Shown in pieces: positions 7,391 to 16,266 of a stretch of 64,000 bases of DNA; position 1 is the stretch's first letter, and each line of letters begins with the position of its first letter. Position numbers and translations under genes: made by a program. Below the pieces are notes generated by a model. It made no database searches. It saw only the letters and a program-made list of their open reading frames with translations, and was not told the origin of the DNA. The stretch is from Verrucomicrobiaceae bacterium (GTDB taxonomy: Bacteria > Verrucomicrobiota > Verrucomicrobiia > Verrucomicrobiales > Verrucomicrobiaceae), in contig JAEUHN010000026.1 in NCBI GenBank assembly GCA_016795365.1, positions 62,001 through 126,000 on the forward strand, in the 5' to 3' direction.

Positions 7391-10027
7391 ATGAGCGCCA
7401 TGCGTTTGCTTCTCTTTTTGTTACTCTGTCTAGGTGCCCCTGTGCTGGCTCGTGATGACGCCGCGATCAAGGAGGTGGAGTCTGGCAAGCGACTCGAAGC
7501 TCGCGCGGATTGGTGGGGCTTCGACGAGAAAGATGCCACGAGGGCGCTGCAATCAGCGATTCGCTCCAAGGCACGCAAGGTGATCGTTCCGAACCTCGGC
7601 AAGCCCTGGATCGTGAAGCCGATCAAGCTCCGCAGCGAGCTCGAATTGGTGTTTGAGAAGGGTGTCGAGATTCAAGCCCTGCGCGGTGATTTCCAGCAGC
7701 CTAACAGTTCGCTCATCTCGGCGGCGAATGTGAAGAATGTTACGATCACCGGAAACGGAGCCACCTTGCGCATGTGGAAGGGCGATTACCAGAAGCCGCC
7801 CTACTCGAAGAGCGAGTGGCGTCATGCCTTGAGCTTTCATAGTGGCGAAAATGTGACGATTACAGACCTCGTGGTCCGCGACAGTGGTGGGGACGGCATC
7901 TACCTCGGAACGGGTGCGAACGGCAGCTGCAAGAAGATCACGATTCGCCAGGTGCGATGCATTGGACACCACAGGCAGGGCATTAGCGTCATCAGTGCCG
8001 AGGATCTCCTTATCGAGCGTTGTGCTTTCGATGACACGTCCGGCACGGCCCCGATGGCAGGCATCGACTTTGAGCCCAATGAACCTCATGAGAAGCTCGT
8101 TCGCTGCGTGCTGCGCGGCTGCACCTTTGATCGCAACGCAGCCTACGGAGTGCTCTTCGCCTTGGGCAGGATGGACGTCACCAGTGAGCCCATCTCCATC
8201 CGGCTGGAGGACTGCCAGGTGCGCAGTAATCACACGGCTTTGCTCTTGGCCATGCGGAACCCCGCCGGTGTAAGTGGTCGCGTGGAGTTCACGCGCTGCG
8301 TGTTTGCGGACTCCACACACGAGCCGGCGGTCCTGAGAACGAAGACGCTGCCAGGGCCGATGATTGTCTTCGATCAGTGCCAGTTTCGGAATCTCGCGAC
8401 CTCAGACGGGAGTCGTGGTCCGATCACGATCTTGTCGCGAGGCGAGCAAGGCGACCCTGTGGGCGGCATTGAATTCCATGACTGCATCGTGGAGGACAAG
8501 GTGGATCGTCGCCCCCTCTGGTATGATGACGCCGGAGGTCTGCGTCTCAAGGATGTCGCCGGGCGAATCACCGTTCGAAGTGGGGAAGGGGACAAGGTTT
8601 GGGAACTGAACGAGAAGCTCATCAGCGAATGGTTTCCGTGGACGACGGAGCTGAAAGCCTATGAGCGTCGGCCGCTGGAGATGGACTCTCTGGTGCCTGC
8701 CTTTCCTCAGGCACGCCGGGCCTTCCTGCCGATCGACGCCTGGTTTCGCGGCGAATCTCGATTCGCGATTCGAGCTGCGAAAGGGGATGCGATCAAGTTC
8801 TCCGTGCTCTCGAAACTGGTGAGCAAAAAAGCACCTCCGGCACCTGTCGCGGTGAGCATCAAGTCGCCCTCCGGCAGCGTGACGAAGCTCGGCGATGCAC
8901 GCGTGGGTGAGAGTGCCGCCTATCAGGTGCGGGCCACGGAACCCGGAGTCTATGAACTGTCGTGCTCGGCAGGACCGCAAGCAACCTCGCTCGACTGTGC
9001 CTCCTTCCATGCAAGCGCCGCGTCAGCGAATGGTGCGATGCACTTCATTGGCGTCACGGGCCGCCCTTACTTCCTGGTGCCAGCGGGAGTGAAGGAGTTC
9101 GCCCTGCGCGTGGCTGGCGATGGAGCCCTGGAGCAGGCGCGGGTAACCATCTGGAATGCGCAGGGACAAGTGGTGGCCGATGAGGACAAGATCGCGCGCA
9201 GCAAGCAGATCGCGATCAGGCGCGCGATGGCAGCGGAGGCCGAGATTTGGAGCTTTCAGCTGCTGCCCCCGACCAGTGCCGTGATCGAAGACGTCCATGT
9301 CATGTTCGATGGCATCCCCGCTGTCGTCGCATCCATGCCTGAAGCCCTGCTGGTATCACGAGGGAACCGCGAGCCCGTTCATCGCTCGTTTCCGCGGATC
9401 GTTTTGATTGGTGATTCGACCGTCGCCAATGTCCCCGCACCACCGCCCGACCGACCCACCCTCACCGGATGGGGCCAAGTCTTGGATCAGTTCCTGGTGC
9501 CCGGAACACTGGTGAGGAACGAAGCCCTCTCGGGCCGGAGTTCGAAGAGCTTCCTTCTGGAGGGTCACTGGCAACGAGTGATCCAGGGACCCTGGAACTA
9601 CGTGCTGATTCAGTTCGGTCACAACGATGGCAAGTCGGACGAGGCACGCCATACCGATCCCGGCAGCACCTACGACGAGATGCTGCGCGGCTACATCCAT
9701 CAGGCTCGCGGACTTGGCATCAAGCCCATCCTCGTTACCTCCGTGGCCCGCATGCTCTTCGATACCGAGGGCAAGGTGCAGACCAAGCTCGACGAGTTTG
9801 CCGCCGCGATGAAACGCGTCGCCGAGAGCGAGAAGGTTCCGCTTGTTGATCTCCATGCCAGCAGCAAGGCCATGCTGGAAAAGATGGGACCTCAAGAAGC
9901 AGCAAAGCTGCAAGCCAACGCCTCAGACCACACCCACTTCTCTCGCGAAGGTGCCCTCGCAATAGCCAAACTGGTGGCGCAAGGATTGAAGGAAGCCGTG
10001 CCCGAGCTGGCGGAGTTCGTGAAGTGA
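7391..10027 (+). CDS. Fusion: right-handed beta-helix (pectin-lyase fold) plus CE12-type SGNH esterase
   Basis: 878 aa, secreted (signal peptide MSAMRLLLFLLLCLGAPVLA; the start at 7391 or 7400 is uncertain, no clear SD). Residues about 35-430 form a parallel beta-helix with repeated strands such as NVTIT, GDGIYLG and CTFDRNAAYGVLF, as in polygalacturonases. A beta-sandwich-like linker follows. From about 670 comes a rhamnogalacturonan acetylesterase-like SGNH hydrolase: GDST with Ser676, GRSSKSF, QFGHND, and C-terminal Asp846-xx-His849. One chain could thus cut a pectin-like backbone and remove its acetyl groups. Follows DUF1501 with 54 nt between. Confidence 0.85.
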   Translation: MSAMRLLLFLLLCLGAPVLARDDAAIKEVESGKRLEARADWWGFDEKDATRALQSAIRSKARKVIVPNLGKPWIVKPIKLRSELELVFEKGVEIQALRGDFQQPNSSLISAANVKNVTITGNGATLRMWKGDYQKPPYSKSEWRHALSFHSGENVTITDLVVRDSGGDGIYLGTGANGSCKKITIRQVRCIGHHRQGISVISAEDLLIERCAFDDTSGTAPMAGIDFEPNEPHEKLVRCVLRGCTFDRNAAYGVLFALGRMDVTSEPISIRLEDCQVRSNHTALLLAMRNPAGVSGRVEFTRCVFADSTHEPAVLRTKTLPGPMIVFDQCQFRNLATSDGSRGPITILSRGEQGDPVGGIEFHDCIVEDKVDRRPLWYDDAGGLRLKDVAGRITVRSGEGDKVWELNEKLISEWFPWTTELKAYERRPLEMDSLVPAFPQARRAFLPIDAWFRGESRFAIRAAKGDAIKFSVLSKLVSKKAPPAPVAVSIKSPSGSVTKLGDARVGESAAYQVRATEPGVYELSCSAGPQATSLDCASFHASAASANGAMHFIGVTGRPYFLVPAGVKEFALRVAGDGALEQARVTIWNAQGQVVADEDKIARSKQIAIRRAMAAEAEIWSFQLLPPTSAVIEDVHVMFDGIPAVVASMPEALLVSRGNREPVHRSFPRIVLIGDSTVANVPAPPPDRPTLTGWGQVLDQFLVPGTLVRNEALSGRSSKSFLLEGHWQRVIQGPWNYVLIQFGHNDGKSDEARHTDPGSTYDEMLRGYIHQARGLGIKPILVTSVARMLFDTEGKVQTKLDEFAAAMKRVAESEKVPLVDLHASSKAMLEKMGPQEAAKLQANASDHTHFSREGALAIAKLVAQGLKEAVPELAEFVK

Positions 10028-10094
10028 TCCGCCGCCGCAGCCTCATTGAATCAGATCGACCGGTGCGGTCCTGCCCTTGTGAGTGATTCGCTTC

Positions 10095-10238
10095 ACCATC
10101 CGACGATGGGTCTCCGAACCCAGTCGATCTCCGGGACCGGGCGAGCATCGAGATTGGAGGGCGTGTTGGAATGGCAAAGAGCACAGTTGGCAAAACATCG
10201 CAGCTGGCTGGCTGGCGCTGATTCCGCGCTGCTCATTA
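10095..10238 (-). other. 47-codon ORF with a CxxCH motif in intergenic DNA; possible gene remnant
   Basis: The 227-nt gap between the esterase fusion and the BNR gene holds a short minus-strand frame, ATG at 10238 to TGA at 10095, containing RCFANCALCHSNTPSN. This is a c-type heme attachment motif in typical local context. There is no signal peptide, so heme could not be attached as written. It begins 16 nt after the BNR gene's stop on the same strand. It may be the tail of a lost cytochrome, or chance inside a dispersed repeat. Nothing else is seen in the gap. Confidence 0.25.
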
Positions 10239-10254
10239 CCTGGCGGGGAGTAGG

Positions 10255-11367
10255 TTAGTAAAGGATTACAAAGTCCTTCCCCTGCGCATACGCTGCCGTG
10301 AAGCCCCATACGGGAACGCCTTGGGTGCGGCCTTGAGTATCGGTCGGTTGACCGCTGGCGTCTAGTATGCGCCAAGCGAGGCTGCCGCCGCGTTGCCAGC
10401 CGGTGCCGATGCTCCAGACGACGAGAGTTTCTCCGAGATCGTTGATGGCGAGCGCAGGATGGCGACCCGGATCTTCAGAGATGAGCAGGGCGGGGGAGTT
10501 GGCATCGAGCAGGGCGGAGTAGATCTTGCCCTCTGCCTCCCAAGCGGCACGGGTGCGACCACCGACTGGCACGAGGCTTGCACTGCTCATGGGGCAGGCA
10601 TTGATGGCCCAGGGGCCGACGATTCGTTGAGTGAAGGTGGTTCCGCCATCTCGCGAGCTGAGCACGGTGATGTCGCGCTGGGTCTTCGTGCGCGCCGCGC
10701 GGTAGAGCGTGATGAGATCGCCATCGGGTGTGACCATCGTCTTGAGCGAGCAGCAGGCGCACACGCCCTGGTCATTGAGATTGGCGATGGTGACAGGGCC
10801 AAAGGTGTGGCCGTTGTCGGCGGACTTGAGCACGAAGACGACACGATGCTCCTCTCCGGGTTCGGCCTCAGCCGGTGCTCCATGCCAGACGATGAAGACC
10901 TCGCCCTTCGCACTAGCCGCGATGGAAGCTCCACCATCAAGCGCCTGGGTGTCGCCGCGCACGTTGCGTTGTGTGGTGAAGCTGCCGTCGCGTGATCGCT
11001 GCGCATAATGCAGCGGTGCGGGCGAGCGCGGAGGCACGGACTTGTTTGATCCATTCCAGACGACATGGACCGTGCCATCGCGACCGATCGCGAGCTGTGC
11101 GCCGCGAATGGTGCCCATGGCGATGGCGGAGTGTGGATCGCTATTCACCGTGATCGGAGCGGTCCATGATGTGGCACCCGCAGGCTTCGTCGAATAACGC
11201 AAGTCACACGCAACGGCATCGCCCACGAGATAGACGAGATGCAGCGTTCCATCGGAGCCACGTGCGATCTGCGGCTGCACGCCGTGCTCTGGCACACGCG
11301 CCATGGTTACCTGAGTTGAGGCTTGAGAGAGTTGTGTGGCGAGGAGAAATGCGACGAGGAGTCTCAT
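10255..11367 (-). CDS. BNR/Asp-box repeat protein, exo-alpha-sialidase-like, secreted
   Basis: 370 aa; start at 11367 because the signal peptide begins there (MRLLVAFLLATQLSQAS). It is a six-bladed propeller type with Asp-boxes: SADNGHTF and SSRDGGTTF, plus related DGTLHLVY and DGTVHVVW strands. An unusual CACC cysteine cluster (GVCACCSLK) precedes the second Asp-box. True sialidases need an Arg triad and a Tyr/Glu pair that I cannot place, so glycan binding or another hydrolase activity is equally possible. Transcribed divergently from the next gene, sharing about 93 nt of upstream DNA. Confidence 0.7.
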   Translation of the reverse strand: MRLLVAFLLATQLSQASTQVTMARVPEHGVQPQIARGSDGTLHLVYLVGDAVACDLRYSTKPAGATSWTAPITVNSDPHSAIAMGTIRGAQLAIGRDGTVHVVWNGSNKSVPPRSPAPLHYAQRSRDGSFTTQRNVRGDTQALDGGASIAASAKGEVFIVWHGAPAEAEPGEEHRVVFVLKSADNGHTFGPVTIANLNDQGVCACCSLKTMVTPDGDLITLYRAARTKTQRDITVLSSRDGGTTFTQRIVGPWAINACPMSSASLVPVGGRTRAAWEAEGKIYSALLDANSPALLISEDPGRHPALAINDLGETLVVWSIGTGWQRGGSLAWRILDASGQPTDTQGRTQGVPVWGFTAAYAQGKDFVILY

Positions 11368-11460
11368 CAGACCATCGTGTGGCATGGCTTGAAGCGACGC
11401 AATCCCAAAGCCTGTCTTTGTGCTTGTGCCGCCGGGCTCGGGACTGATAGCCTCGCGACC

Positions 11461-12606
11461 ATGAAGGCTTTATCTTCTCTCCTGGTGGGTGTCGGTGTGA
11501 TCGGATTGATCGCGGGTGCGTTGGTGATTCATGCTCAGGCGAGCCCGATTGCGGCATCACCGGGTTTGTTGAAGAACCCGCAGACTGGCGGATTGAAGCT
11601 GGCGGCAGCGGGCGCGATTTCTTTCGGGCCGGAGGGACTGCTGATCATCGCGGAGTCGCGCATGGGCAGTGTGGTGGCGGTGCAGACGGGCGATGTGGGG
11701 CCGGTGCAGAAGCTGAAGCAACGCGTGGACAAGGTCCCGGAACTGATCGCGAAGAGCCAGGGCACCACGGCGGAGAACATCCTCATCAATGATCTGGCGG
11801 TGAACCCGATGAGCGGCATCATCTACCTGAGTGTGAGCCGCAAGCCGGACAATGCCGCCTCCATCGTGACCATCAATGCGGATGGTCAGGCGACGACGAT
11901 GGTGTTTGATACTCTCCCGTGGGCGCGGGTGACCTTGCCTGGCGTGACCTCGGCCAAATCGACCAACATCACGGACGTGGCTTGCACGACGGATCGCATC
12001 CTCGCGGCGGGCTCGTGCAACGAGGAGTTCGCCAGCAAAATCTTCTCACTGCCTCTGCCGCTGGAACATGGTGCCACGGCCAGCGTTTACAGCGCTGAGA
12101 CCTATCACGTGGCGCATGGCAAGTGGGAGACGCGAGCTCCGATCAGCAGCTTCATTCCGCACGAGGAGAATGGGAAGAGTTTTGTCGTCGGTGCCTTCGC
12201 TTGCACACCCGTGGCAAAGTTCCCGCTCGATGATCTCAAGAGCGGAGCCCAGGTCAAAGGCGTTAGCATGGTGGAACTCGGCAGCGGCAATCGTCCGCTC
12301 GATCTCTTTGAGTATGAGAAAGGTGGCAAGCACTGGCTGGTGACGCACACGCAGCGCTTCCACAAGCCACTCTTTGGACCCAGTGAGTTCTGGGGAGCGC
12401 GCGTGGACATGGCCTACCTCAAAAGCGAAAAGGTGAACGAGAAGGCCATTCGCCGTGACACCAAGCAAGCCAAGGGTCCCGAGGGCATCGAGATCGTCGA
12501 GGCCCTTTTCGGTGCCGTGCAGGTGGCTAAGCTCGACAACTCCAACGCCATCGTCTTGCGCGATCACGAAGGCGCGCTGGCAATTGAGACGGTGGAGTTG
12601 CCTTAG
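11461..12606 (+). CDS. Secreted beta-propeller-like protein, function unknown
   Basis: 381 aa with a signal peptide or N-terminal anchor (MKALSSLLVGVGVIGLIAGA). The start at 11461 excludes a polar 46-residue upstream extension. Strands such as ISFGPEGLLIIAES and INDLAVNPMSGIIYLSVSR look like NHL/SMP-30-type propeller blades reading out a value. I do not recognise a catalytic motif. The following Ig-like gene begins 4 nt after its stop, so the two are almost certainly translated together. Confidence 0.6.
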   Translation: MKALSSLLVGVGVIGLIAGALVIHAQASPIAASPGLLKNPQTGGLKLAAAGAISFGPEGLLIIAESRMGSVVAVQTGDVGPVQKLKQRVDKVPELIAKSQGTTAENILINDLAVNPMSGIIYLSVSRKPDNAASIVTINADGQATTMVFDTLPWARVTLPGVTSAKSTNITDVACTTDRILAAGSCNEEFASKIFSLPLPLEHGATASVYSAETYHVAHGKWETRAPISSFIPHEENGKSFVVGAFACTPVAKFPLDDLKSGAQVKGVSMVELGSGNRPLDLFEYEKGGKHWLVTHTQRFHKPLFGPSEFWGARVDMAYLKSEKVNEKAIRRDTKQAKGPEGIEIVEALFGAVQVAKLDNSNAIVLRDHEGALAIETVELP

Positions 12607-12610
12607 TGCG

Positions 12611-13453
12611 ATGAGCGCGAAGATCAGTGCCCTGATCAGCTGGAGTGCAGCGCTGGTGGTGATCGTCATGATCGCAGCGTTGGGGTGGGCACTTCAGCGC
12701 CTGCCGGATGCGAGTGAGATCGCCAATACGAAAGTGCCCCGCTGGTATCCGCGTGTCACGAAGGTGCCCGGCAATGCATTGAGGTTCTACCTCGTCTTTC
12801 CGGAGCCGATGACGACCGGCGAGATCTACAGTCACCTGCAGCTCATCGACCTGGTTAGCCAAACGCCTGTCGCCGGTGCCTTTCGGGACGTGGAATTGTG
12901 GTCACCAGATGCAAGGCGGCTGACCGTCTGGCTGCACCCTGGTCGCCAGAAGACTGGGGTGAATCTCAATGATGACGAAGGTCCGGTGCTAATCGAAGGG
13001 CGACACTATGCGCTCATCTTGAATCGAGGTCCAACGACGACGCGCGGCACCGCTTTGGCTGAGGATGTAAAGCTAACATTCACCGTGGGACCTGCGGATC
13101 ATGCCGTGCTCGATCCGAAGGCATGGAAAGTGATCGCACCCCAGGCGAATTCATTTCAGGCACTGAGGGTCGTCTTCGACAAACCCATCGACTGGGGCAT
13201 GGCGGACTCTATCACGGTGGATGGCGTGTTGGATGCCGAGCGGCTGGAGCTGGACGATCAGGCCGGCACTTGGTCGTTGATTCCCCGGCAGAGGTGGACG
13301 GAAGGAACGCATTTCATCGAAGTCTCCCCCGGTCTTGAGGACATGGCAGGCAACAATTTGAGCCGTCCATTCGAGGTGGATGTCTCGGCTGCGAGCAACG
13401 CACGCCCTGCCGAGCGCAAGCCTGTTCGCATCGCGTTCGAAGTTTGTCCATGA
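12611..13453 (+). CDS. Membrane-anchored Ig-like domain protein
   Basis: 280 aa; an N-terminal hydrophobic segment (about residues 9-28, SAALVVIVMIAALGWAL) then beta-rich sequence with two SbsA/Big_5-like Ig modules: LRFYLVFPEPM and LRVVFDKPIDW are the typical opening strands, and DMAGNNLSRPF the typical end of such a domain. These modules usually serve as structural or binding units on secreted proteins. Start at 12611 lies 4 nt after the propeller gene's stop, suggesting the pair forms one surface complex. Confidence 0.6.
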   Translation: MSAKISALISWSAALVVIVMIAALGWALQRLPDASEIANTKVPRWYPRVTKVPGNALRFYLVFPEPMTTGEIYSHLQLIDLVSQTPVAGAFRDVELWSPDARRLTVWLHPGRQKTGVNLNDDEGPVLIEGRHYALILNRGPTTTRGTALAEDVKLTFTVGPADHAVLDPKAWKVIAPQANSFQALRVVFDKPIDWGMADSITVDGVLDAERLELDDQAGTWSLIPRQRWTEGTHFIEVSPGLEDMAGNNLSRPFEVDVSAASNARPAERKPVRIAFEVCP

Positions 13454-13518
13454 GGGGGCAAGATCGACACAACATTGACCATCCTGGCACCCTCCTTGCG
13501 TGCTAGTTTGCAATACCC

Positions 13519-15300
13519 ATGACAAGACACGACACACTGCTGCAATGGATTGAAGAAGTGAAACTCCTCTGCCAGCCGGACAACGTCCGTTGGTGCGATG
13601 GATCACAGGCGGAATACGACGAGATGTGCGCGCTGCTGGTGGCCAATGGCACCTTCATCAAACTCAATGAATCGAAGCGTCCAGGTAGTTTCCTCGCTCG
13701 CTCCAATCCCAATGACGTTGCCCGTGTGGAGGACCGCACCTACATCTGCTCGAACCGCAAGGTGGACGCGGGCCCCACAAACAACTGGATGGCTCCAGCC
13801 GAAATGAAGGCCACGCTGCGGCCTTTGTTCAGCGGCTGCATGAAGGGACGAACCATGTATGTGGTGCCGTTCTGCATGGGCCCGCTCGGCTCCCCCTTCT
13901 CCGTGATCGGCGTGGAAGTGACAGACTCTCCTTACGTCGTCGTGAGCATGAAGATCATGACTCGCATGGGCAAGACGGTGCTCGATCAGCTGGGCGAGGG
14001 TGGTGAGTTCGTGCCCTGTCTGCACAGCGTGGGCAAGCCGCTGGCACCCGGCGAGAAAGATGTCCCATGGCCATGCAGCGACACCAAATACATCGTTCAC
14101 TTCCCCGAGGAGCGTGCGATCTGGAGCTATGGCAGTGGTTATGGTGGCAATGCCTTGTTAGGCAAGAAGTGCCTCGCTCTGCGCATTGCCAGCGTAAAAG
14201 GCCGCGACGAAGGCTGGATGGCGGAGCACATGCTGATCAGTGGCGTGGAGTCGCCGGACGGTCGCAAGACGTATGTCGCTGCGGCTTTCCCCAGCGCGTG
14301 CGGCAAGACCAACTTCGCCATGCTGGTGCCACCAAAGGCCTACGAGGGATGGAAGGTGACGACCGTGGGTGATGACATCGCCTGGCTGCGTCCCGGCAGC
14401 GATGGTCGCCTTTGGGCGACCAATCCCGAGGCGGGATACTTCGGCGTTGCACCGGGCACCTCGTGGACCAGCAATCCGAACGCGATGGCCGCGTGTGAGA
14501 AGAACACGATCTTCACCAATGTGGCACTTACCGATGATGGTGATGTGTGGTGGGAAGGCATGACCAAGGAACTGCCTGCTCACCTCATCGACTGGCAAGG
14601 CAAGGATTGGACGCCGGATTGCGGACGCGTGTCATCGCATCCGAACAGCCGCTTCACCGCGCCTGCCTATCAGTGTCCCACCATTGATCCTGAATGGGAA
14701 AGGCCGGAGGGCGTGCCCATTGATGCCATCATCTTCGGTGGACGCCGCGCCACCACGATGCCGCTCGTGTTCCAGGCGTTCAACTGGGTCCATGGCGTGT
14801 TCCTGGGTGCCAACATGGGCAGTGAAACCACCGCCGCCGCCGCAGGTGCTGTGGGCAAGGTGCGCCGCGATCCCATGGCGATGCTGCCTTTCTGCGGCTA
14901 CAACATGGGCGACTACTTCGCGCATTGGCTGGGCATGAGGAAACGTGTGAAGGATCTTCCGCGTGTGTTCCACGTGAACTGGTTCCGCAAGGATGCTGAT
15001 GGCAAGTTCCTCTGGCCTGGCTTCAGCGAAAACATGCGCGTGCTCGAGTGGGTGGTGAAACGCTGCCGTGGCGAAGGTCGCGGCCACGAAACGCAGCTCG
15101 GCTGGATGCCACGCTACAGCGAGATGACCTGGAGAGGCATGGAGGAATTCGGCCCGGCTGAGTTCGACAAGGTGATGCAGGTGGACCCCAAGGAACTGCG
15201 CCACGAAATCCTCAGCGCCGAGGAACTCTACATCGACCTCTACGATCACCTGCCGAAAGAAATGGTCTTCCAGCGCGAACTGCTGGTGGGACGTTTCTAA
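13519..15300 (+). CDS. pckG: Phosphoenolpyruvate carboxykinase (GTP)
   Basis: 593 aa, normal for GTP-type PEPCK. Converts oxaloacetate and GTP to phosphoenolpyruvate, CO2 and GDP: the first committed step of gluconeogenesis. Visible motifs: the N-terminal [13 protein letters not shown] substrate loop; the P-loop FPSACGKTN at 257-265 with the hyper-reactive Cys261; and the kinase-2 [15 protein letters not shown] at 13475-13480 could be a -35 box but no good -10 follows. A 103-aa gene starts 4 nt after the stop. Confidence 0.97.
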   Translation: MTRHDTLLQWIEEVKLLCQPDNVRWCDGSQAEYDEMCALLVANGTFIKLNESKRPGSFLARSNPNDVARVEDRTYICSNRKVDAGPTNNWMAPAEMKATLRPLFSGCMKGRTMYVVPFCMGPLGSPFSVIGVEVTDSPYVVVSMKIMTRMGKTVLDQLGEGGEFVPCLHSVGKPLAPGEKDVPWPCSDTKYIVHFPEERAIWSYGSGYGGNALLGKKCLALRIASVKGRDEGWMAEHMLISGVESPDGRKTYVAAAFPSACGKTNFAMLVPPKAYEGWKVTTVGDDIAWLRPGSDGRLWATNPEAGYFGVAPGTSWTSNPNAMAACEKNTIFTNVALTDDGDVWWEGMTKELPAHLIDWQGKDWTPDCGRVSSHPNSRFTAPAYQCPTIDPEWERPEGVPIDAIIFGGRRATTMPLVFQAFNWVHGVFLGANMGSETTAAAAGAVGKVRRDPMAMLPFCGYNMGDYFAHWLGMRKRVKDLPRVFHVNWFRKDADGKFLWPGFSENMRVLEWVVKRCRGEGRGHETQLGWMPRYSEMTWRGMEEFGPAEFDKVMQVDPKELRHEILSAEELYIDLYDHLPKEMVFQRELLVGRF

Positions 15301-15304
15301 CGAC

Positions 15305-15616
15305 ATGCACGGCATCATCGACATCTCCAAGGTGGTCGGCACGGTTCAGATTCATGGGCAAACCCATGAAGTCTGCGCCGAAGCCGACGCCTCCTTCAAT
15401 CGCAGCACTCACGAACTGACGGTGAAGCTGCGCAGCTTCCTCCATTCCGAAGAGCAGACCCACGTGGGCGAGGTCTTCACGGCCTCGTGGCTGCCTGATC
15501 CCGAGGTCATCGTCGAGCATGGTGAGTCCGAGGAAGCATCGTCTATGGCCAAGGATGTGTTCGCGTCGTGGTGTCGAAAGGTGCAGGCCTCGATCCCGAG
15601 TGAACCGGTCGCATGA
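15305..15616 (+). CDS. Small conserved-looking protein downstream of pckG, unknown
   Basis: 103 aa, no signal peptide or membrane segment; mixed alpha/beta composition with a central SFNRSTHELTVKLRSF stretch and an acidic EHGESEEAS region before a basic C-terminus. I do not recognise the family. It begins 4 nt after the PEPCK stop, consistent with translational coupling, and keeps the coding composition of its neighbours. A role connected to PEPCK is only inferred from position. Confidence 0.55.
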   Translation: MHGIIDISKVVGTVQIHGQTHEVCAEADASFNRSTHELTVKLRSFLHSEEQTHVGEVFTASWLPDPEVIVEHGESEEASSMAKDVFASWCRKVQASIPSEPVA

Positions 15617-15648
15617 TCTCGGCGACGGCTGGCGTTTGATGGTGTGCC

Positions 15649-16233
15649 ATGAAGCACTCGCCATTTCTCGCTGCCCTTCTTCTCACCACGCTCGCCTACT
15701 CTGCGGACCTCAGTCCCATTGCCCAGCCTGACCTCAAGTCACCGCTGTCGTCTGAGTGGCTGGTGAAGCACGGTTCCTGGGACATCAAAGATGGTGTGAT
15801 GACCATCTCGGAATTGACGCAGAACAAGCACGCCGCTGTGCTCTGGCACCAGGTGCCCTTGCAGAGTGGAGCGGTCGATTGTGAGTTCATGTTCGATGGC
15901 GGCAAGGTCTTCATTCTTGGTTGTGATGGTGAATCCCACATCGGGCGGGTGACCATCGCGCCCAAGTCGATGCTCATCACGGACGACTCCACTGCCGTTA
16001 AAGGCAAGTCGCCTGGCACCAAGCTCGCCAATGCGGCGCTCGATCTGAAACCCGGTCAGTGGTATGCGTTGCACTACGAGTGGAGCGGCAATCGTATGGC
16101 GGCAAAGGTTGGCGATGTGAGCATCGAAGGCACCAACGACAACCTCGGCAAAAAGAAGTCCCGCTGGTGGTTCGCCGTTGGTGGGCATTTCGTGAAGGTG
16201 CGCAACGTCAAGGTCGCTGGCGCGAAGTCCTGA
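15649..16233 (+). CDS. Secreted DUF1080/LamG-like beta-sandwich protein
   Basis: 194 aa, signal peptide (MKHSPFLAALLLTTLAYSA). The jelly-roll pattern of DUF1080 (3-keto-disaccharide hydrolase) and concanavalin-like domains is visible: EWLVKHGSWDIKDGVMTI, a central strand with GGKVFILG, LKPGQWYALHYEWSGNRMAAKVGD, and a final VKVRNVKV strand. Probably glycan binding or 3-keto-glycoside hydrolysis outside the cytoplasm. It precedes the DUF1592 cytochrome gene by 33 nt. Confidence 0.65.
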   Translation: MKHSPFLAALLLTTLAYSADLSPIAQPDLKSPLSSEWLVKHGSWDIKDGVMTISELTQNKHAAVLWHQVPLQSGAVDCEFMFDGGKVFILGCDGESHIGRVTIAPKSMLITDDSTAVKGKSPGTKLANAALDLKPGQWYALHYEWSGNRMAAKVGDVSIEGTNDNLGKKKSRWWFAVGGHFVKVRNVKVAGAKS

Positions 16234-16266
16234 GGCGAGCTGTTAGTGAATATCACTTCGAACGCG

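Noticed and set aside
13475-13505. Promoter in front of pckG (TTGACC)
   Set aside because: No acceptable -10 hexamer at 16-18 nt spacing.
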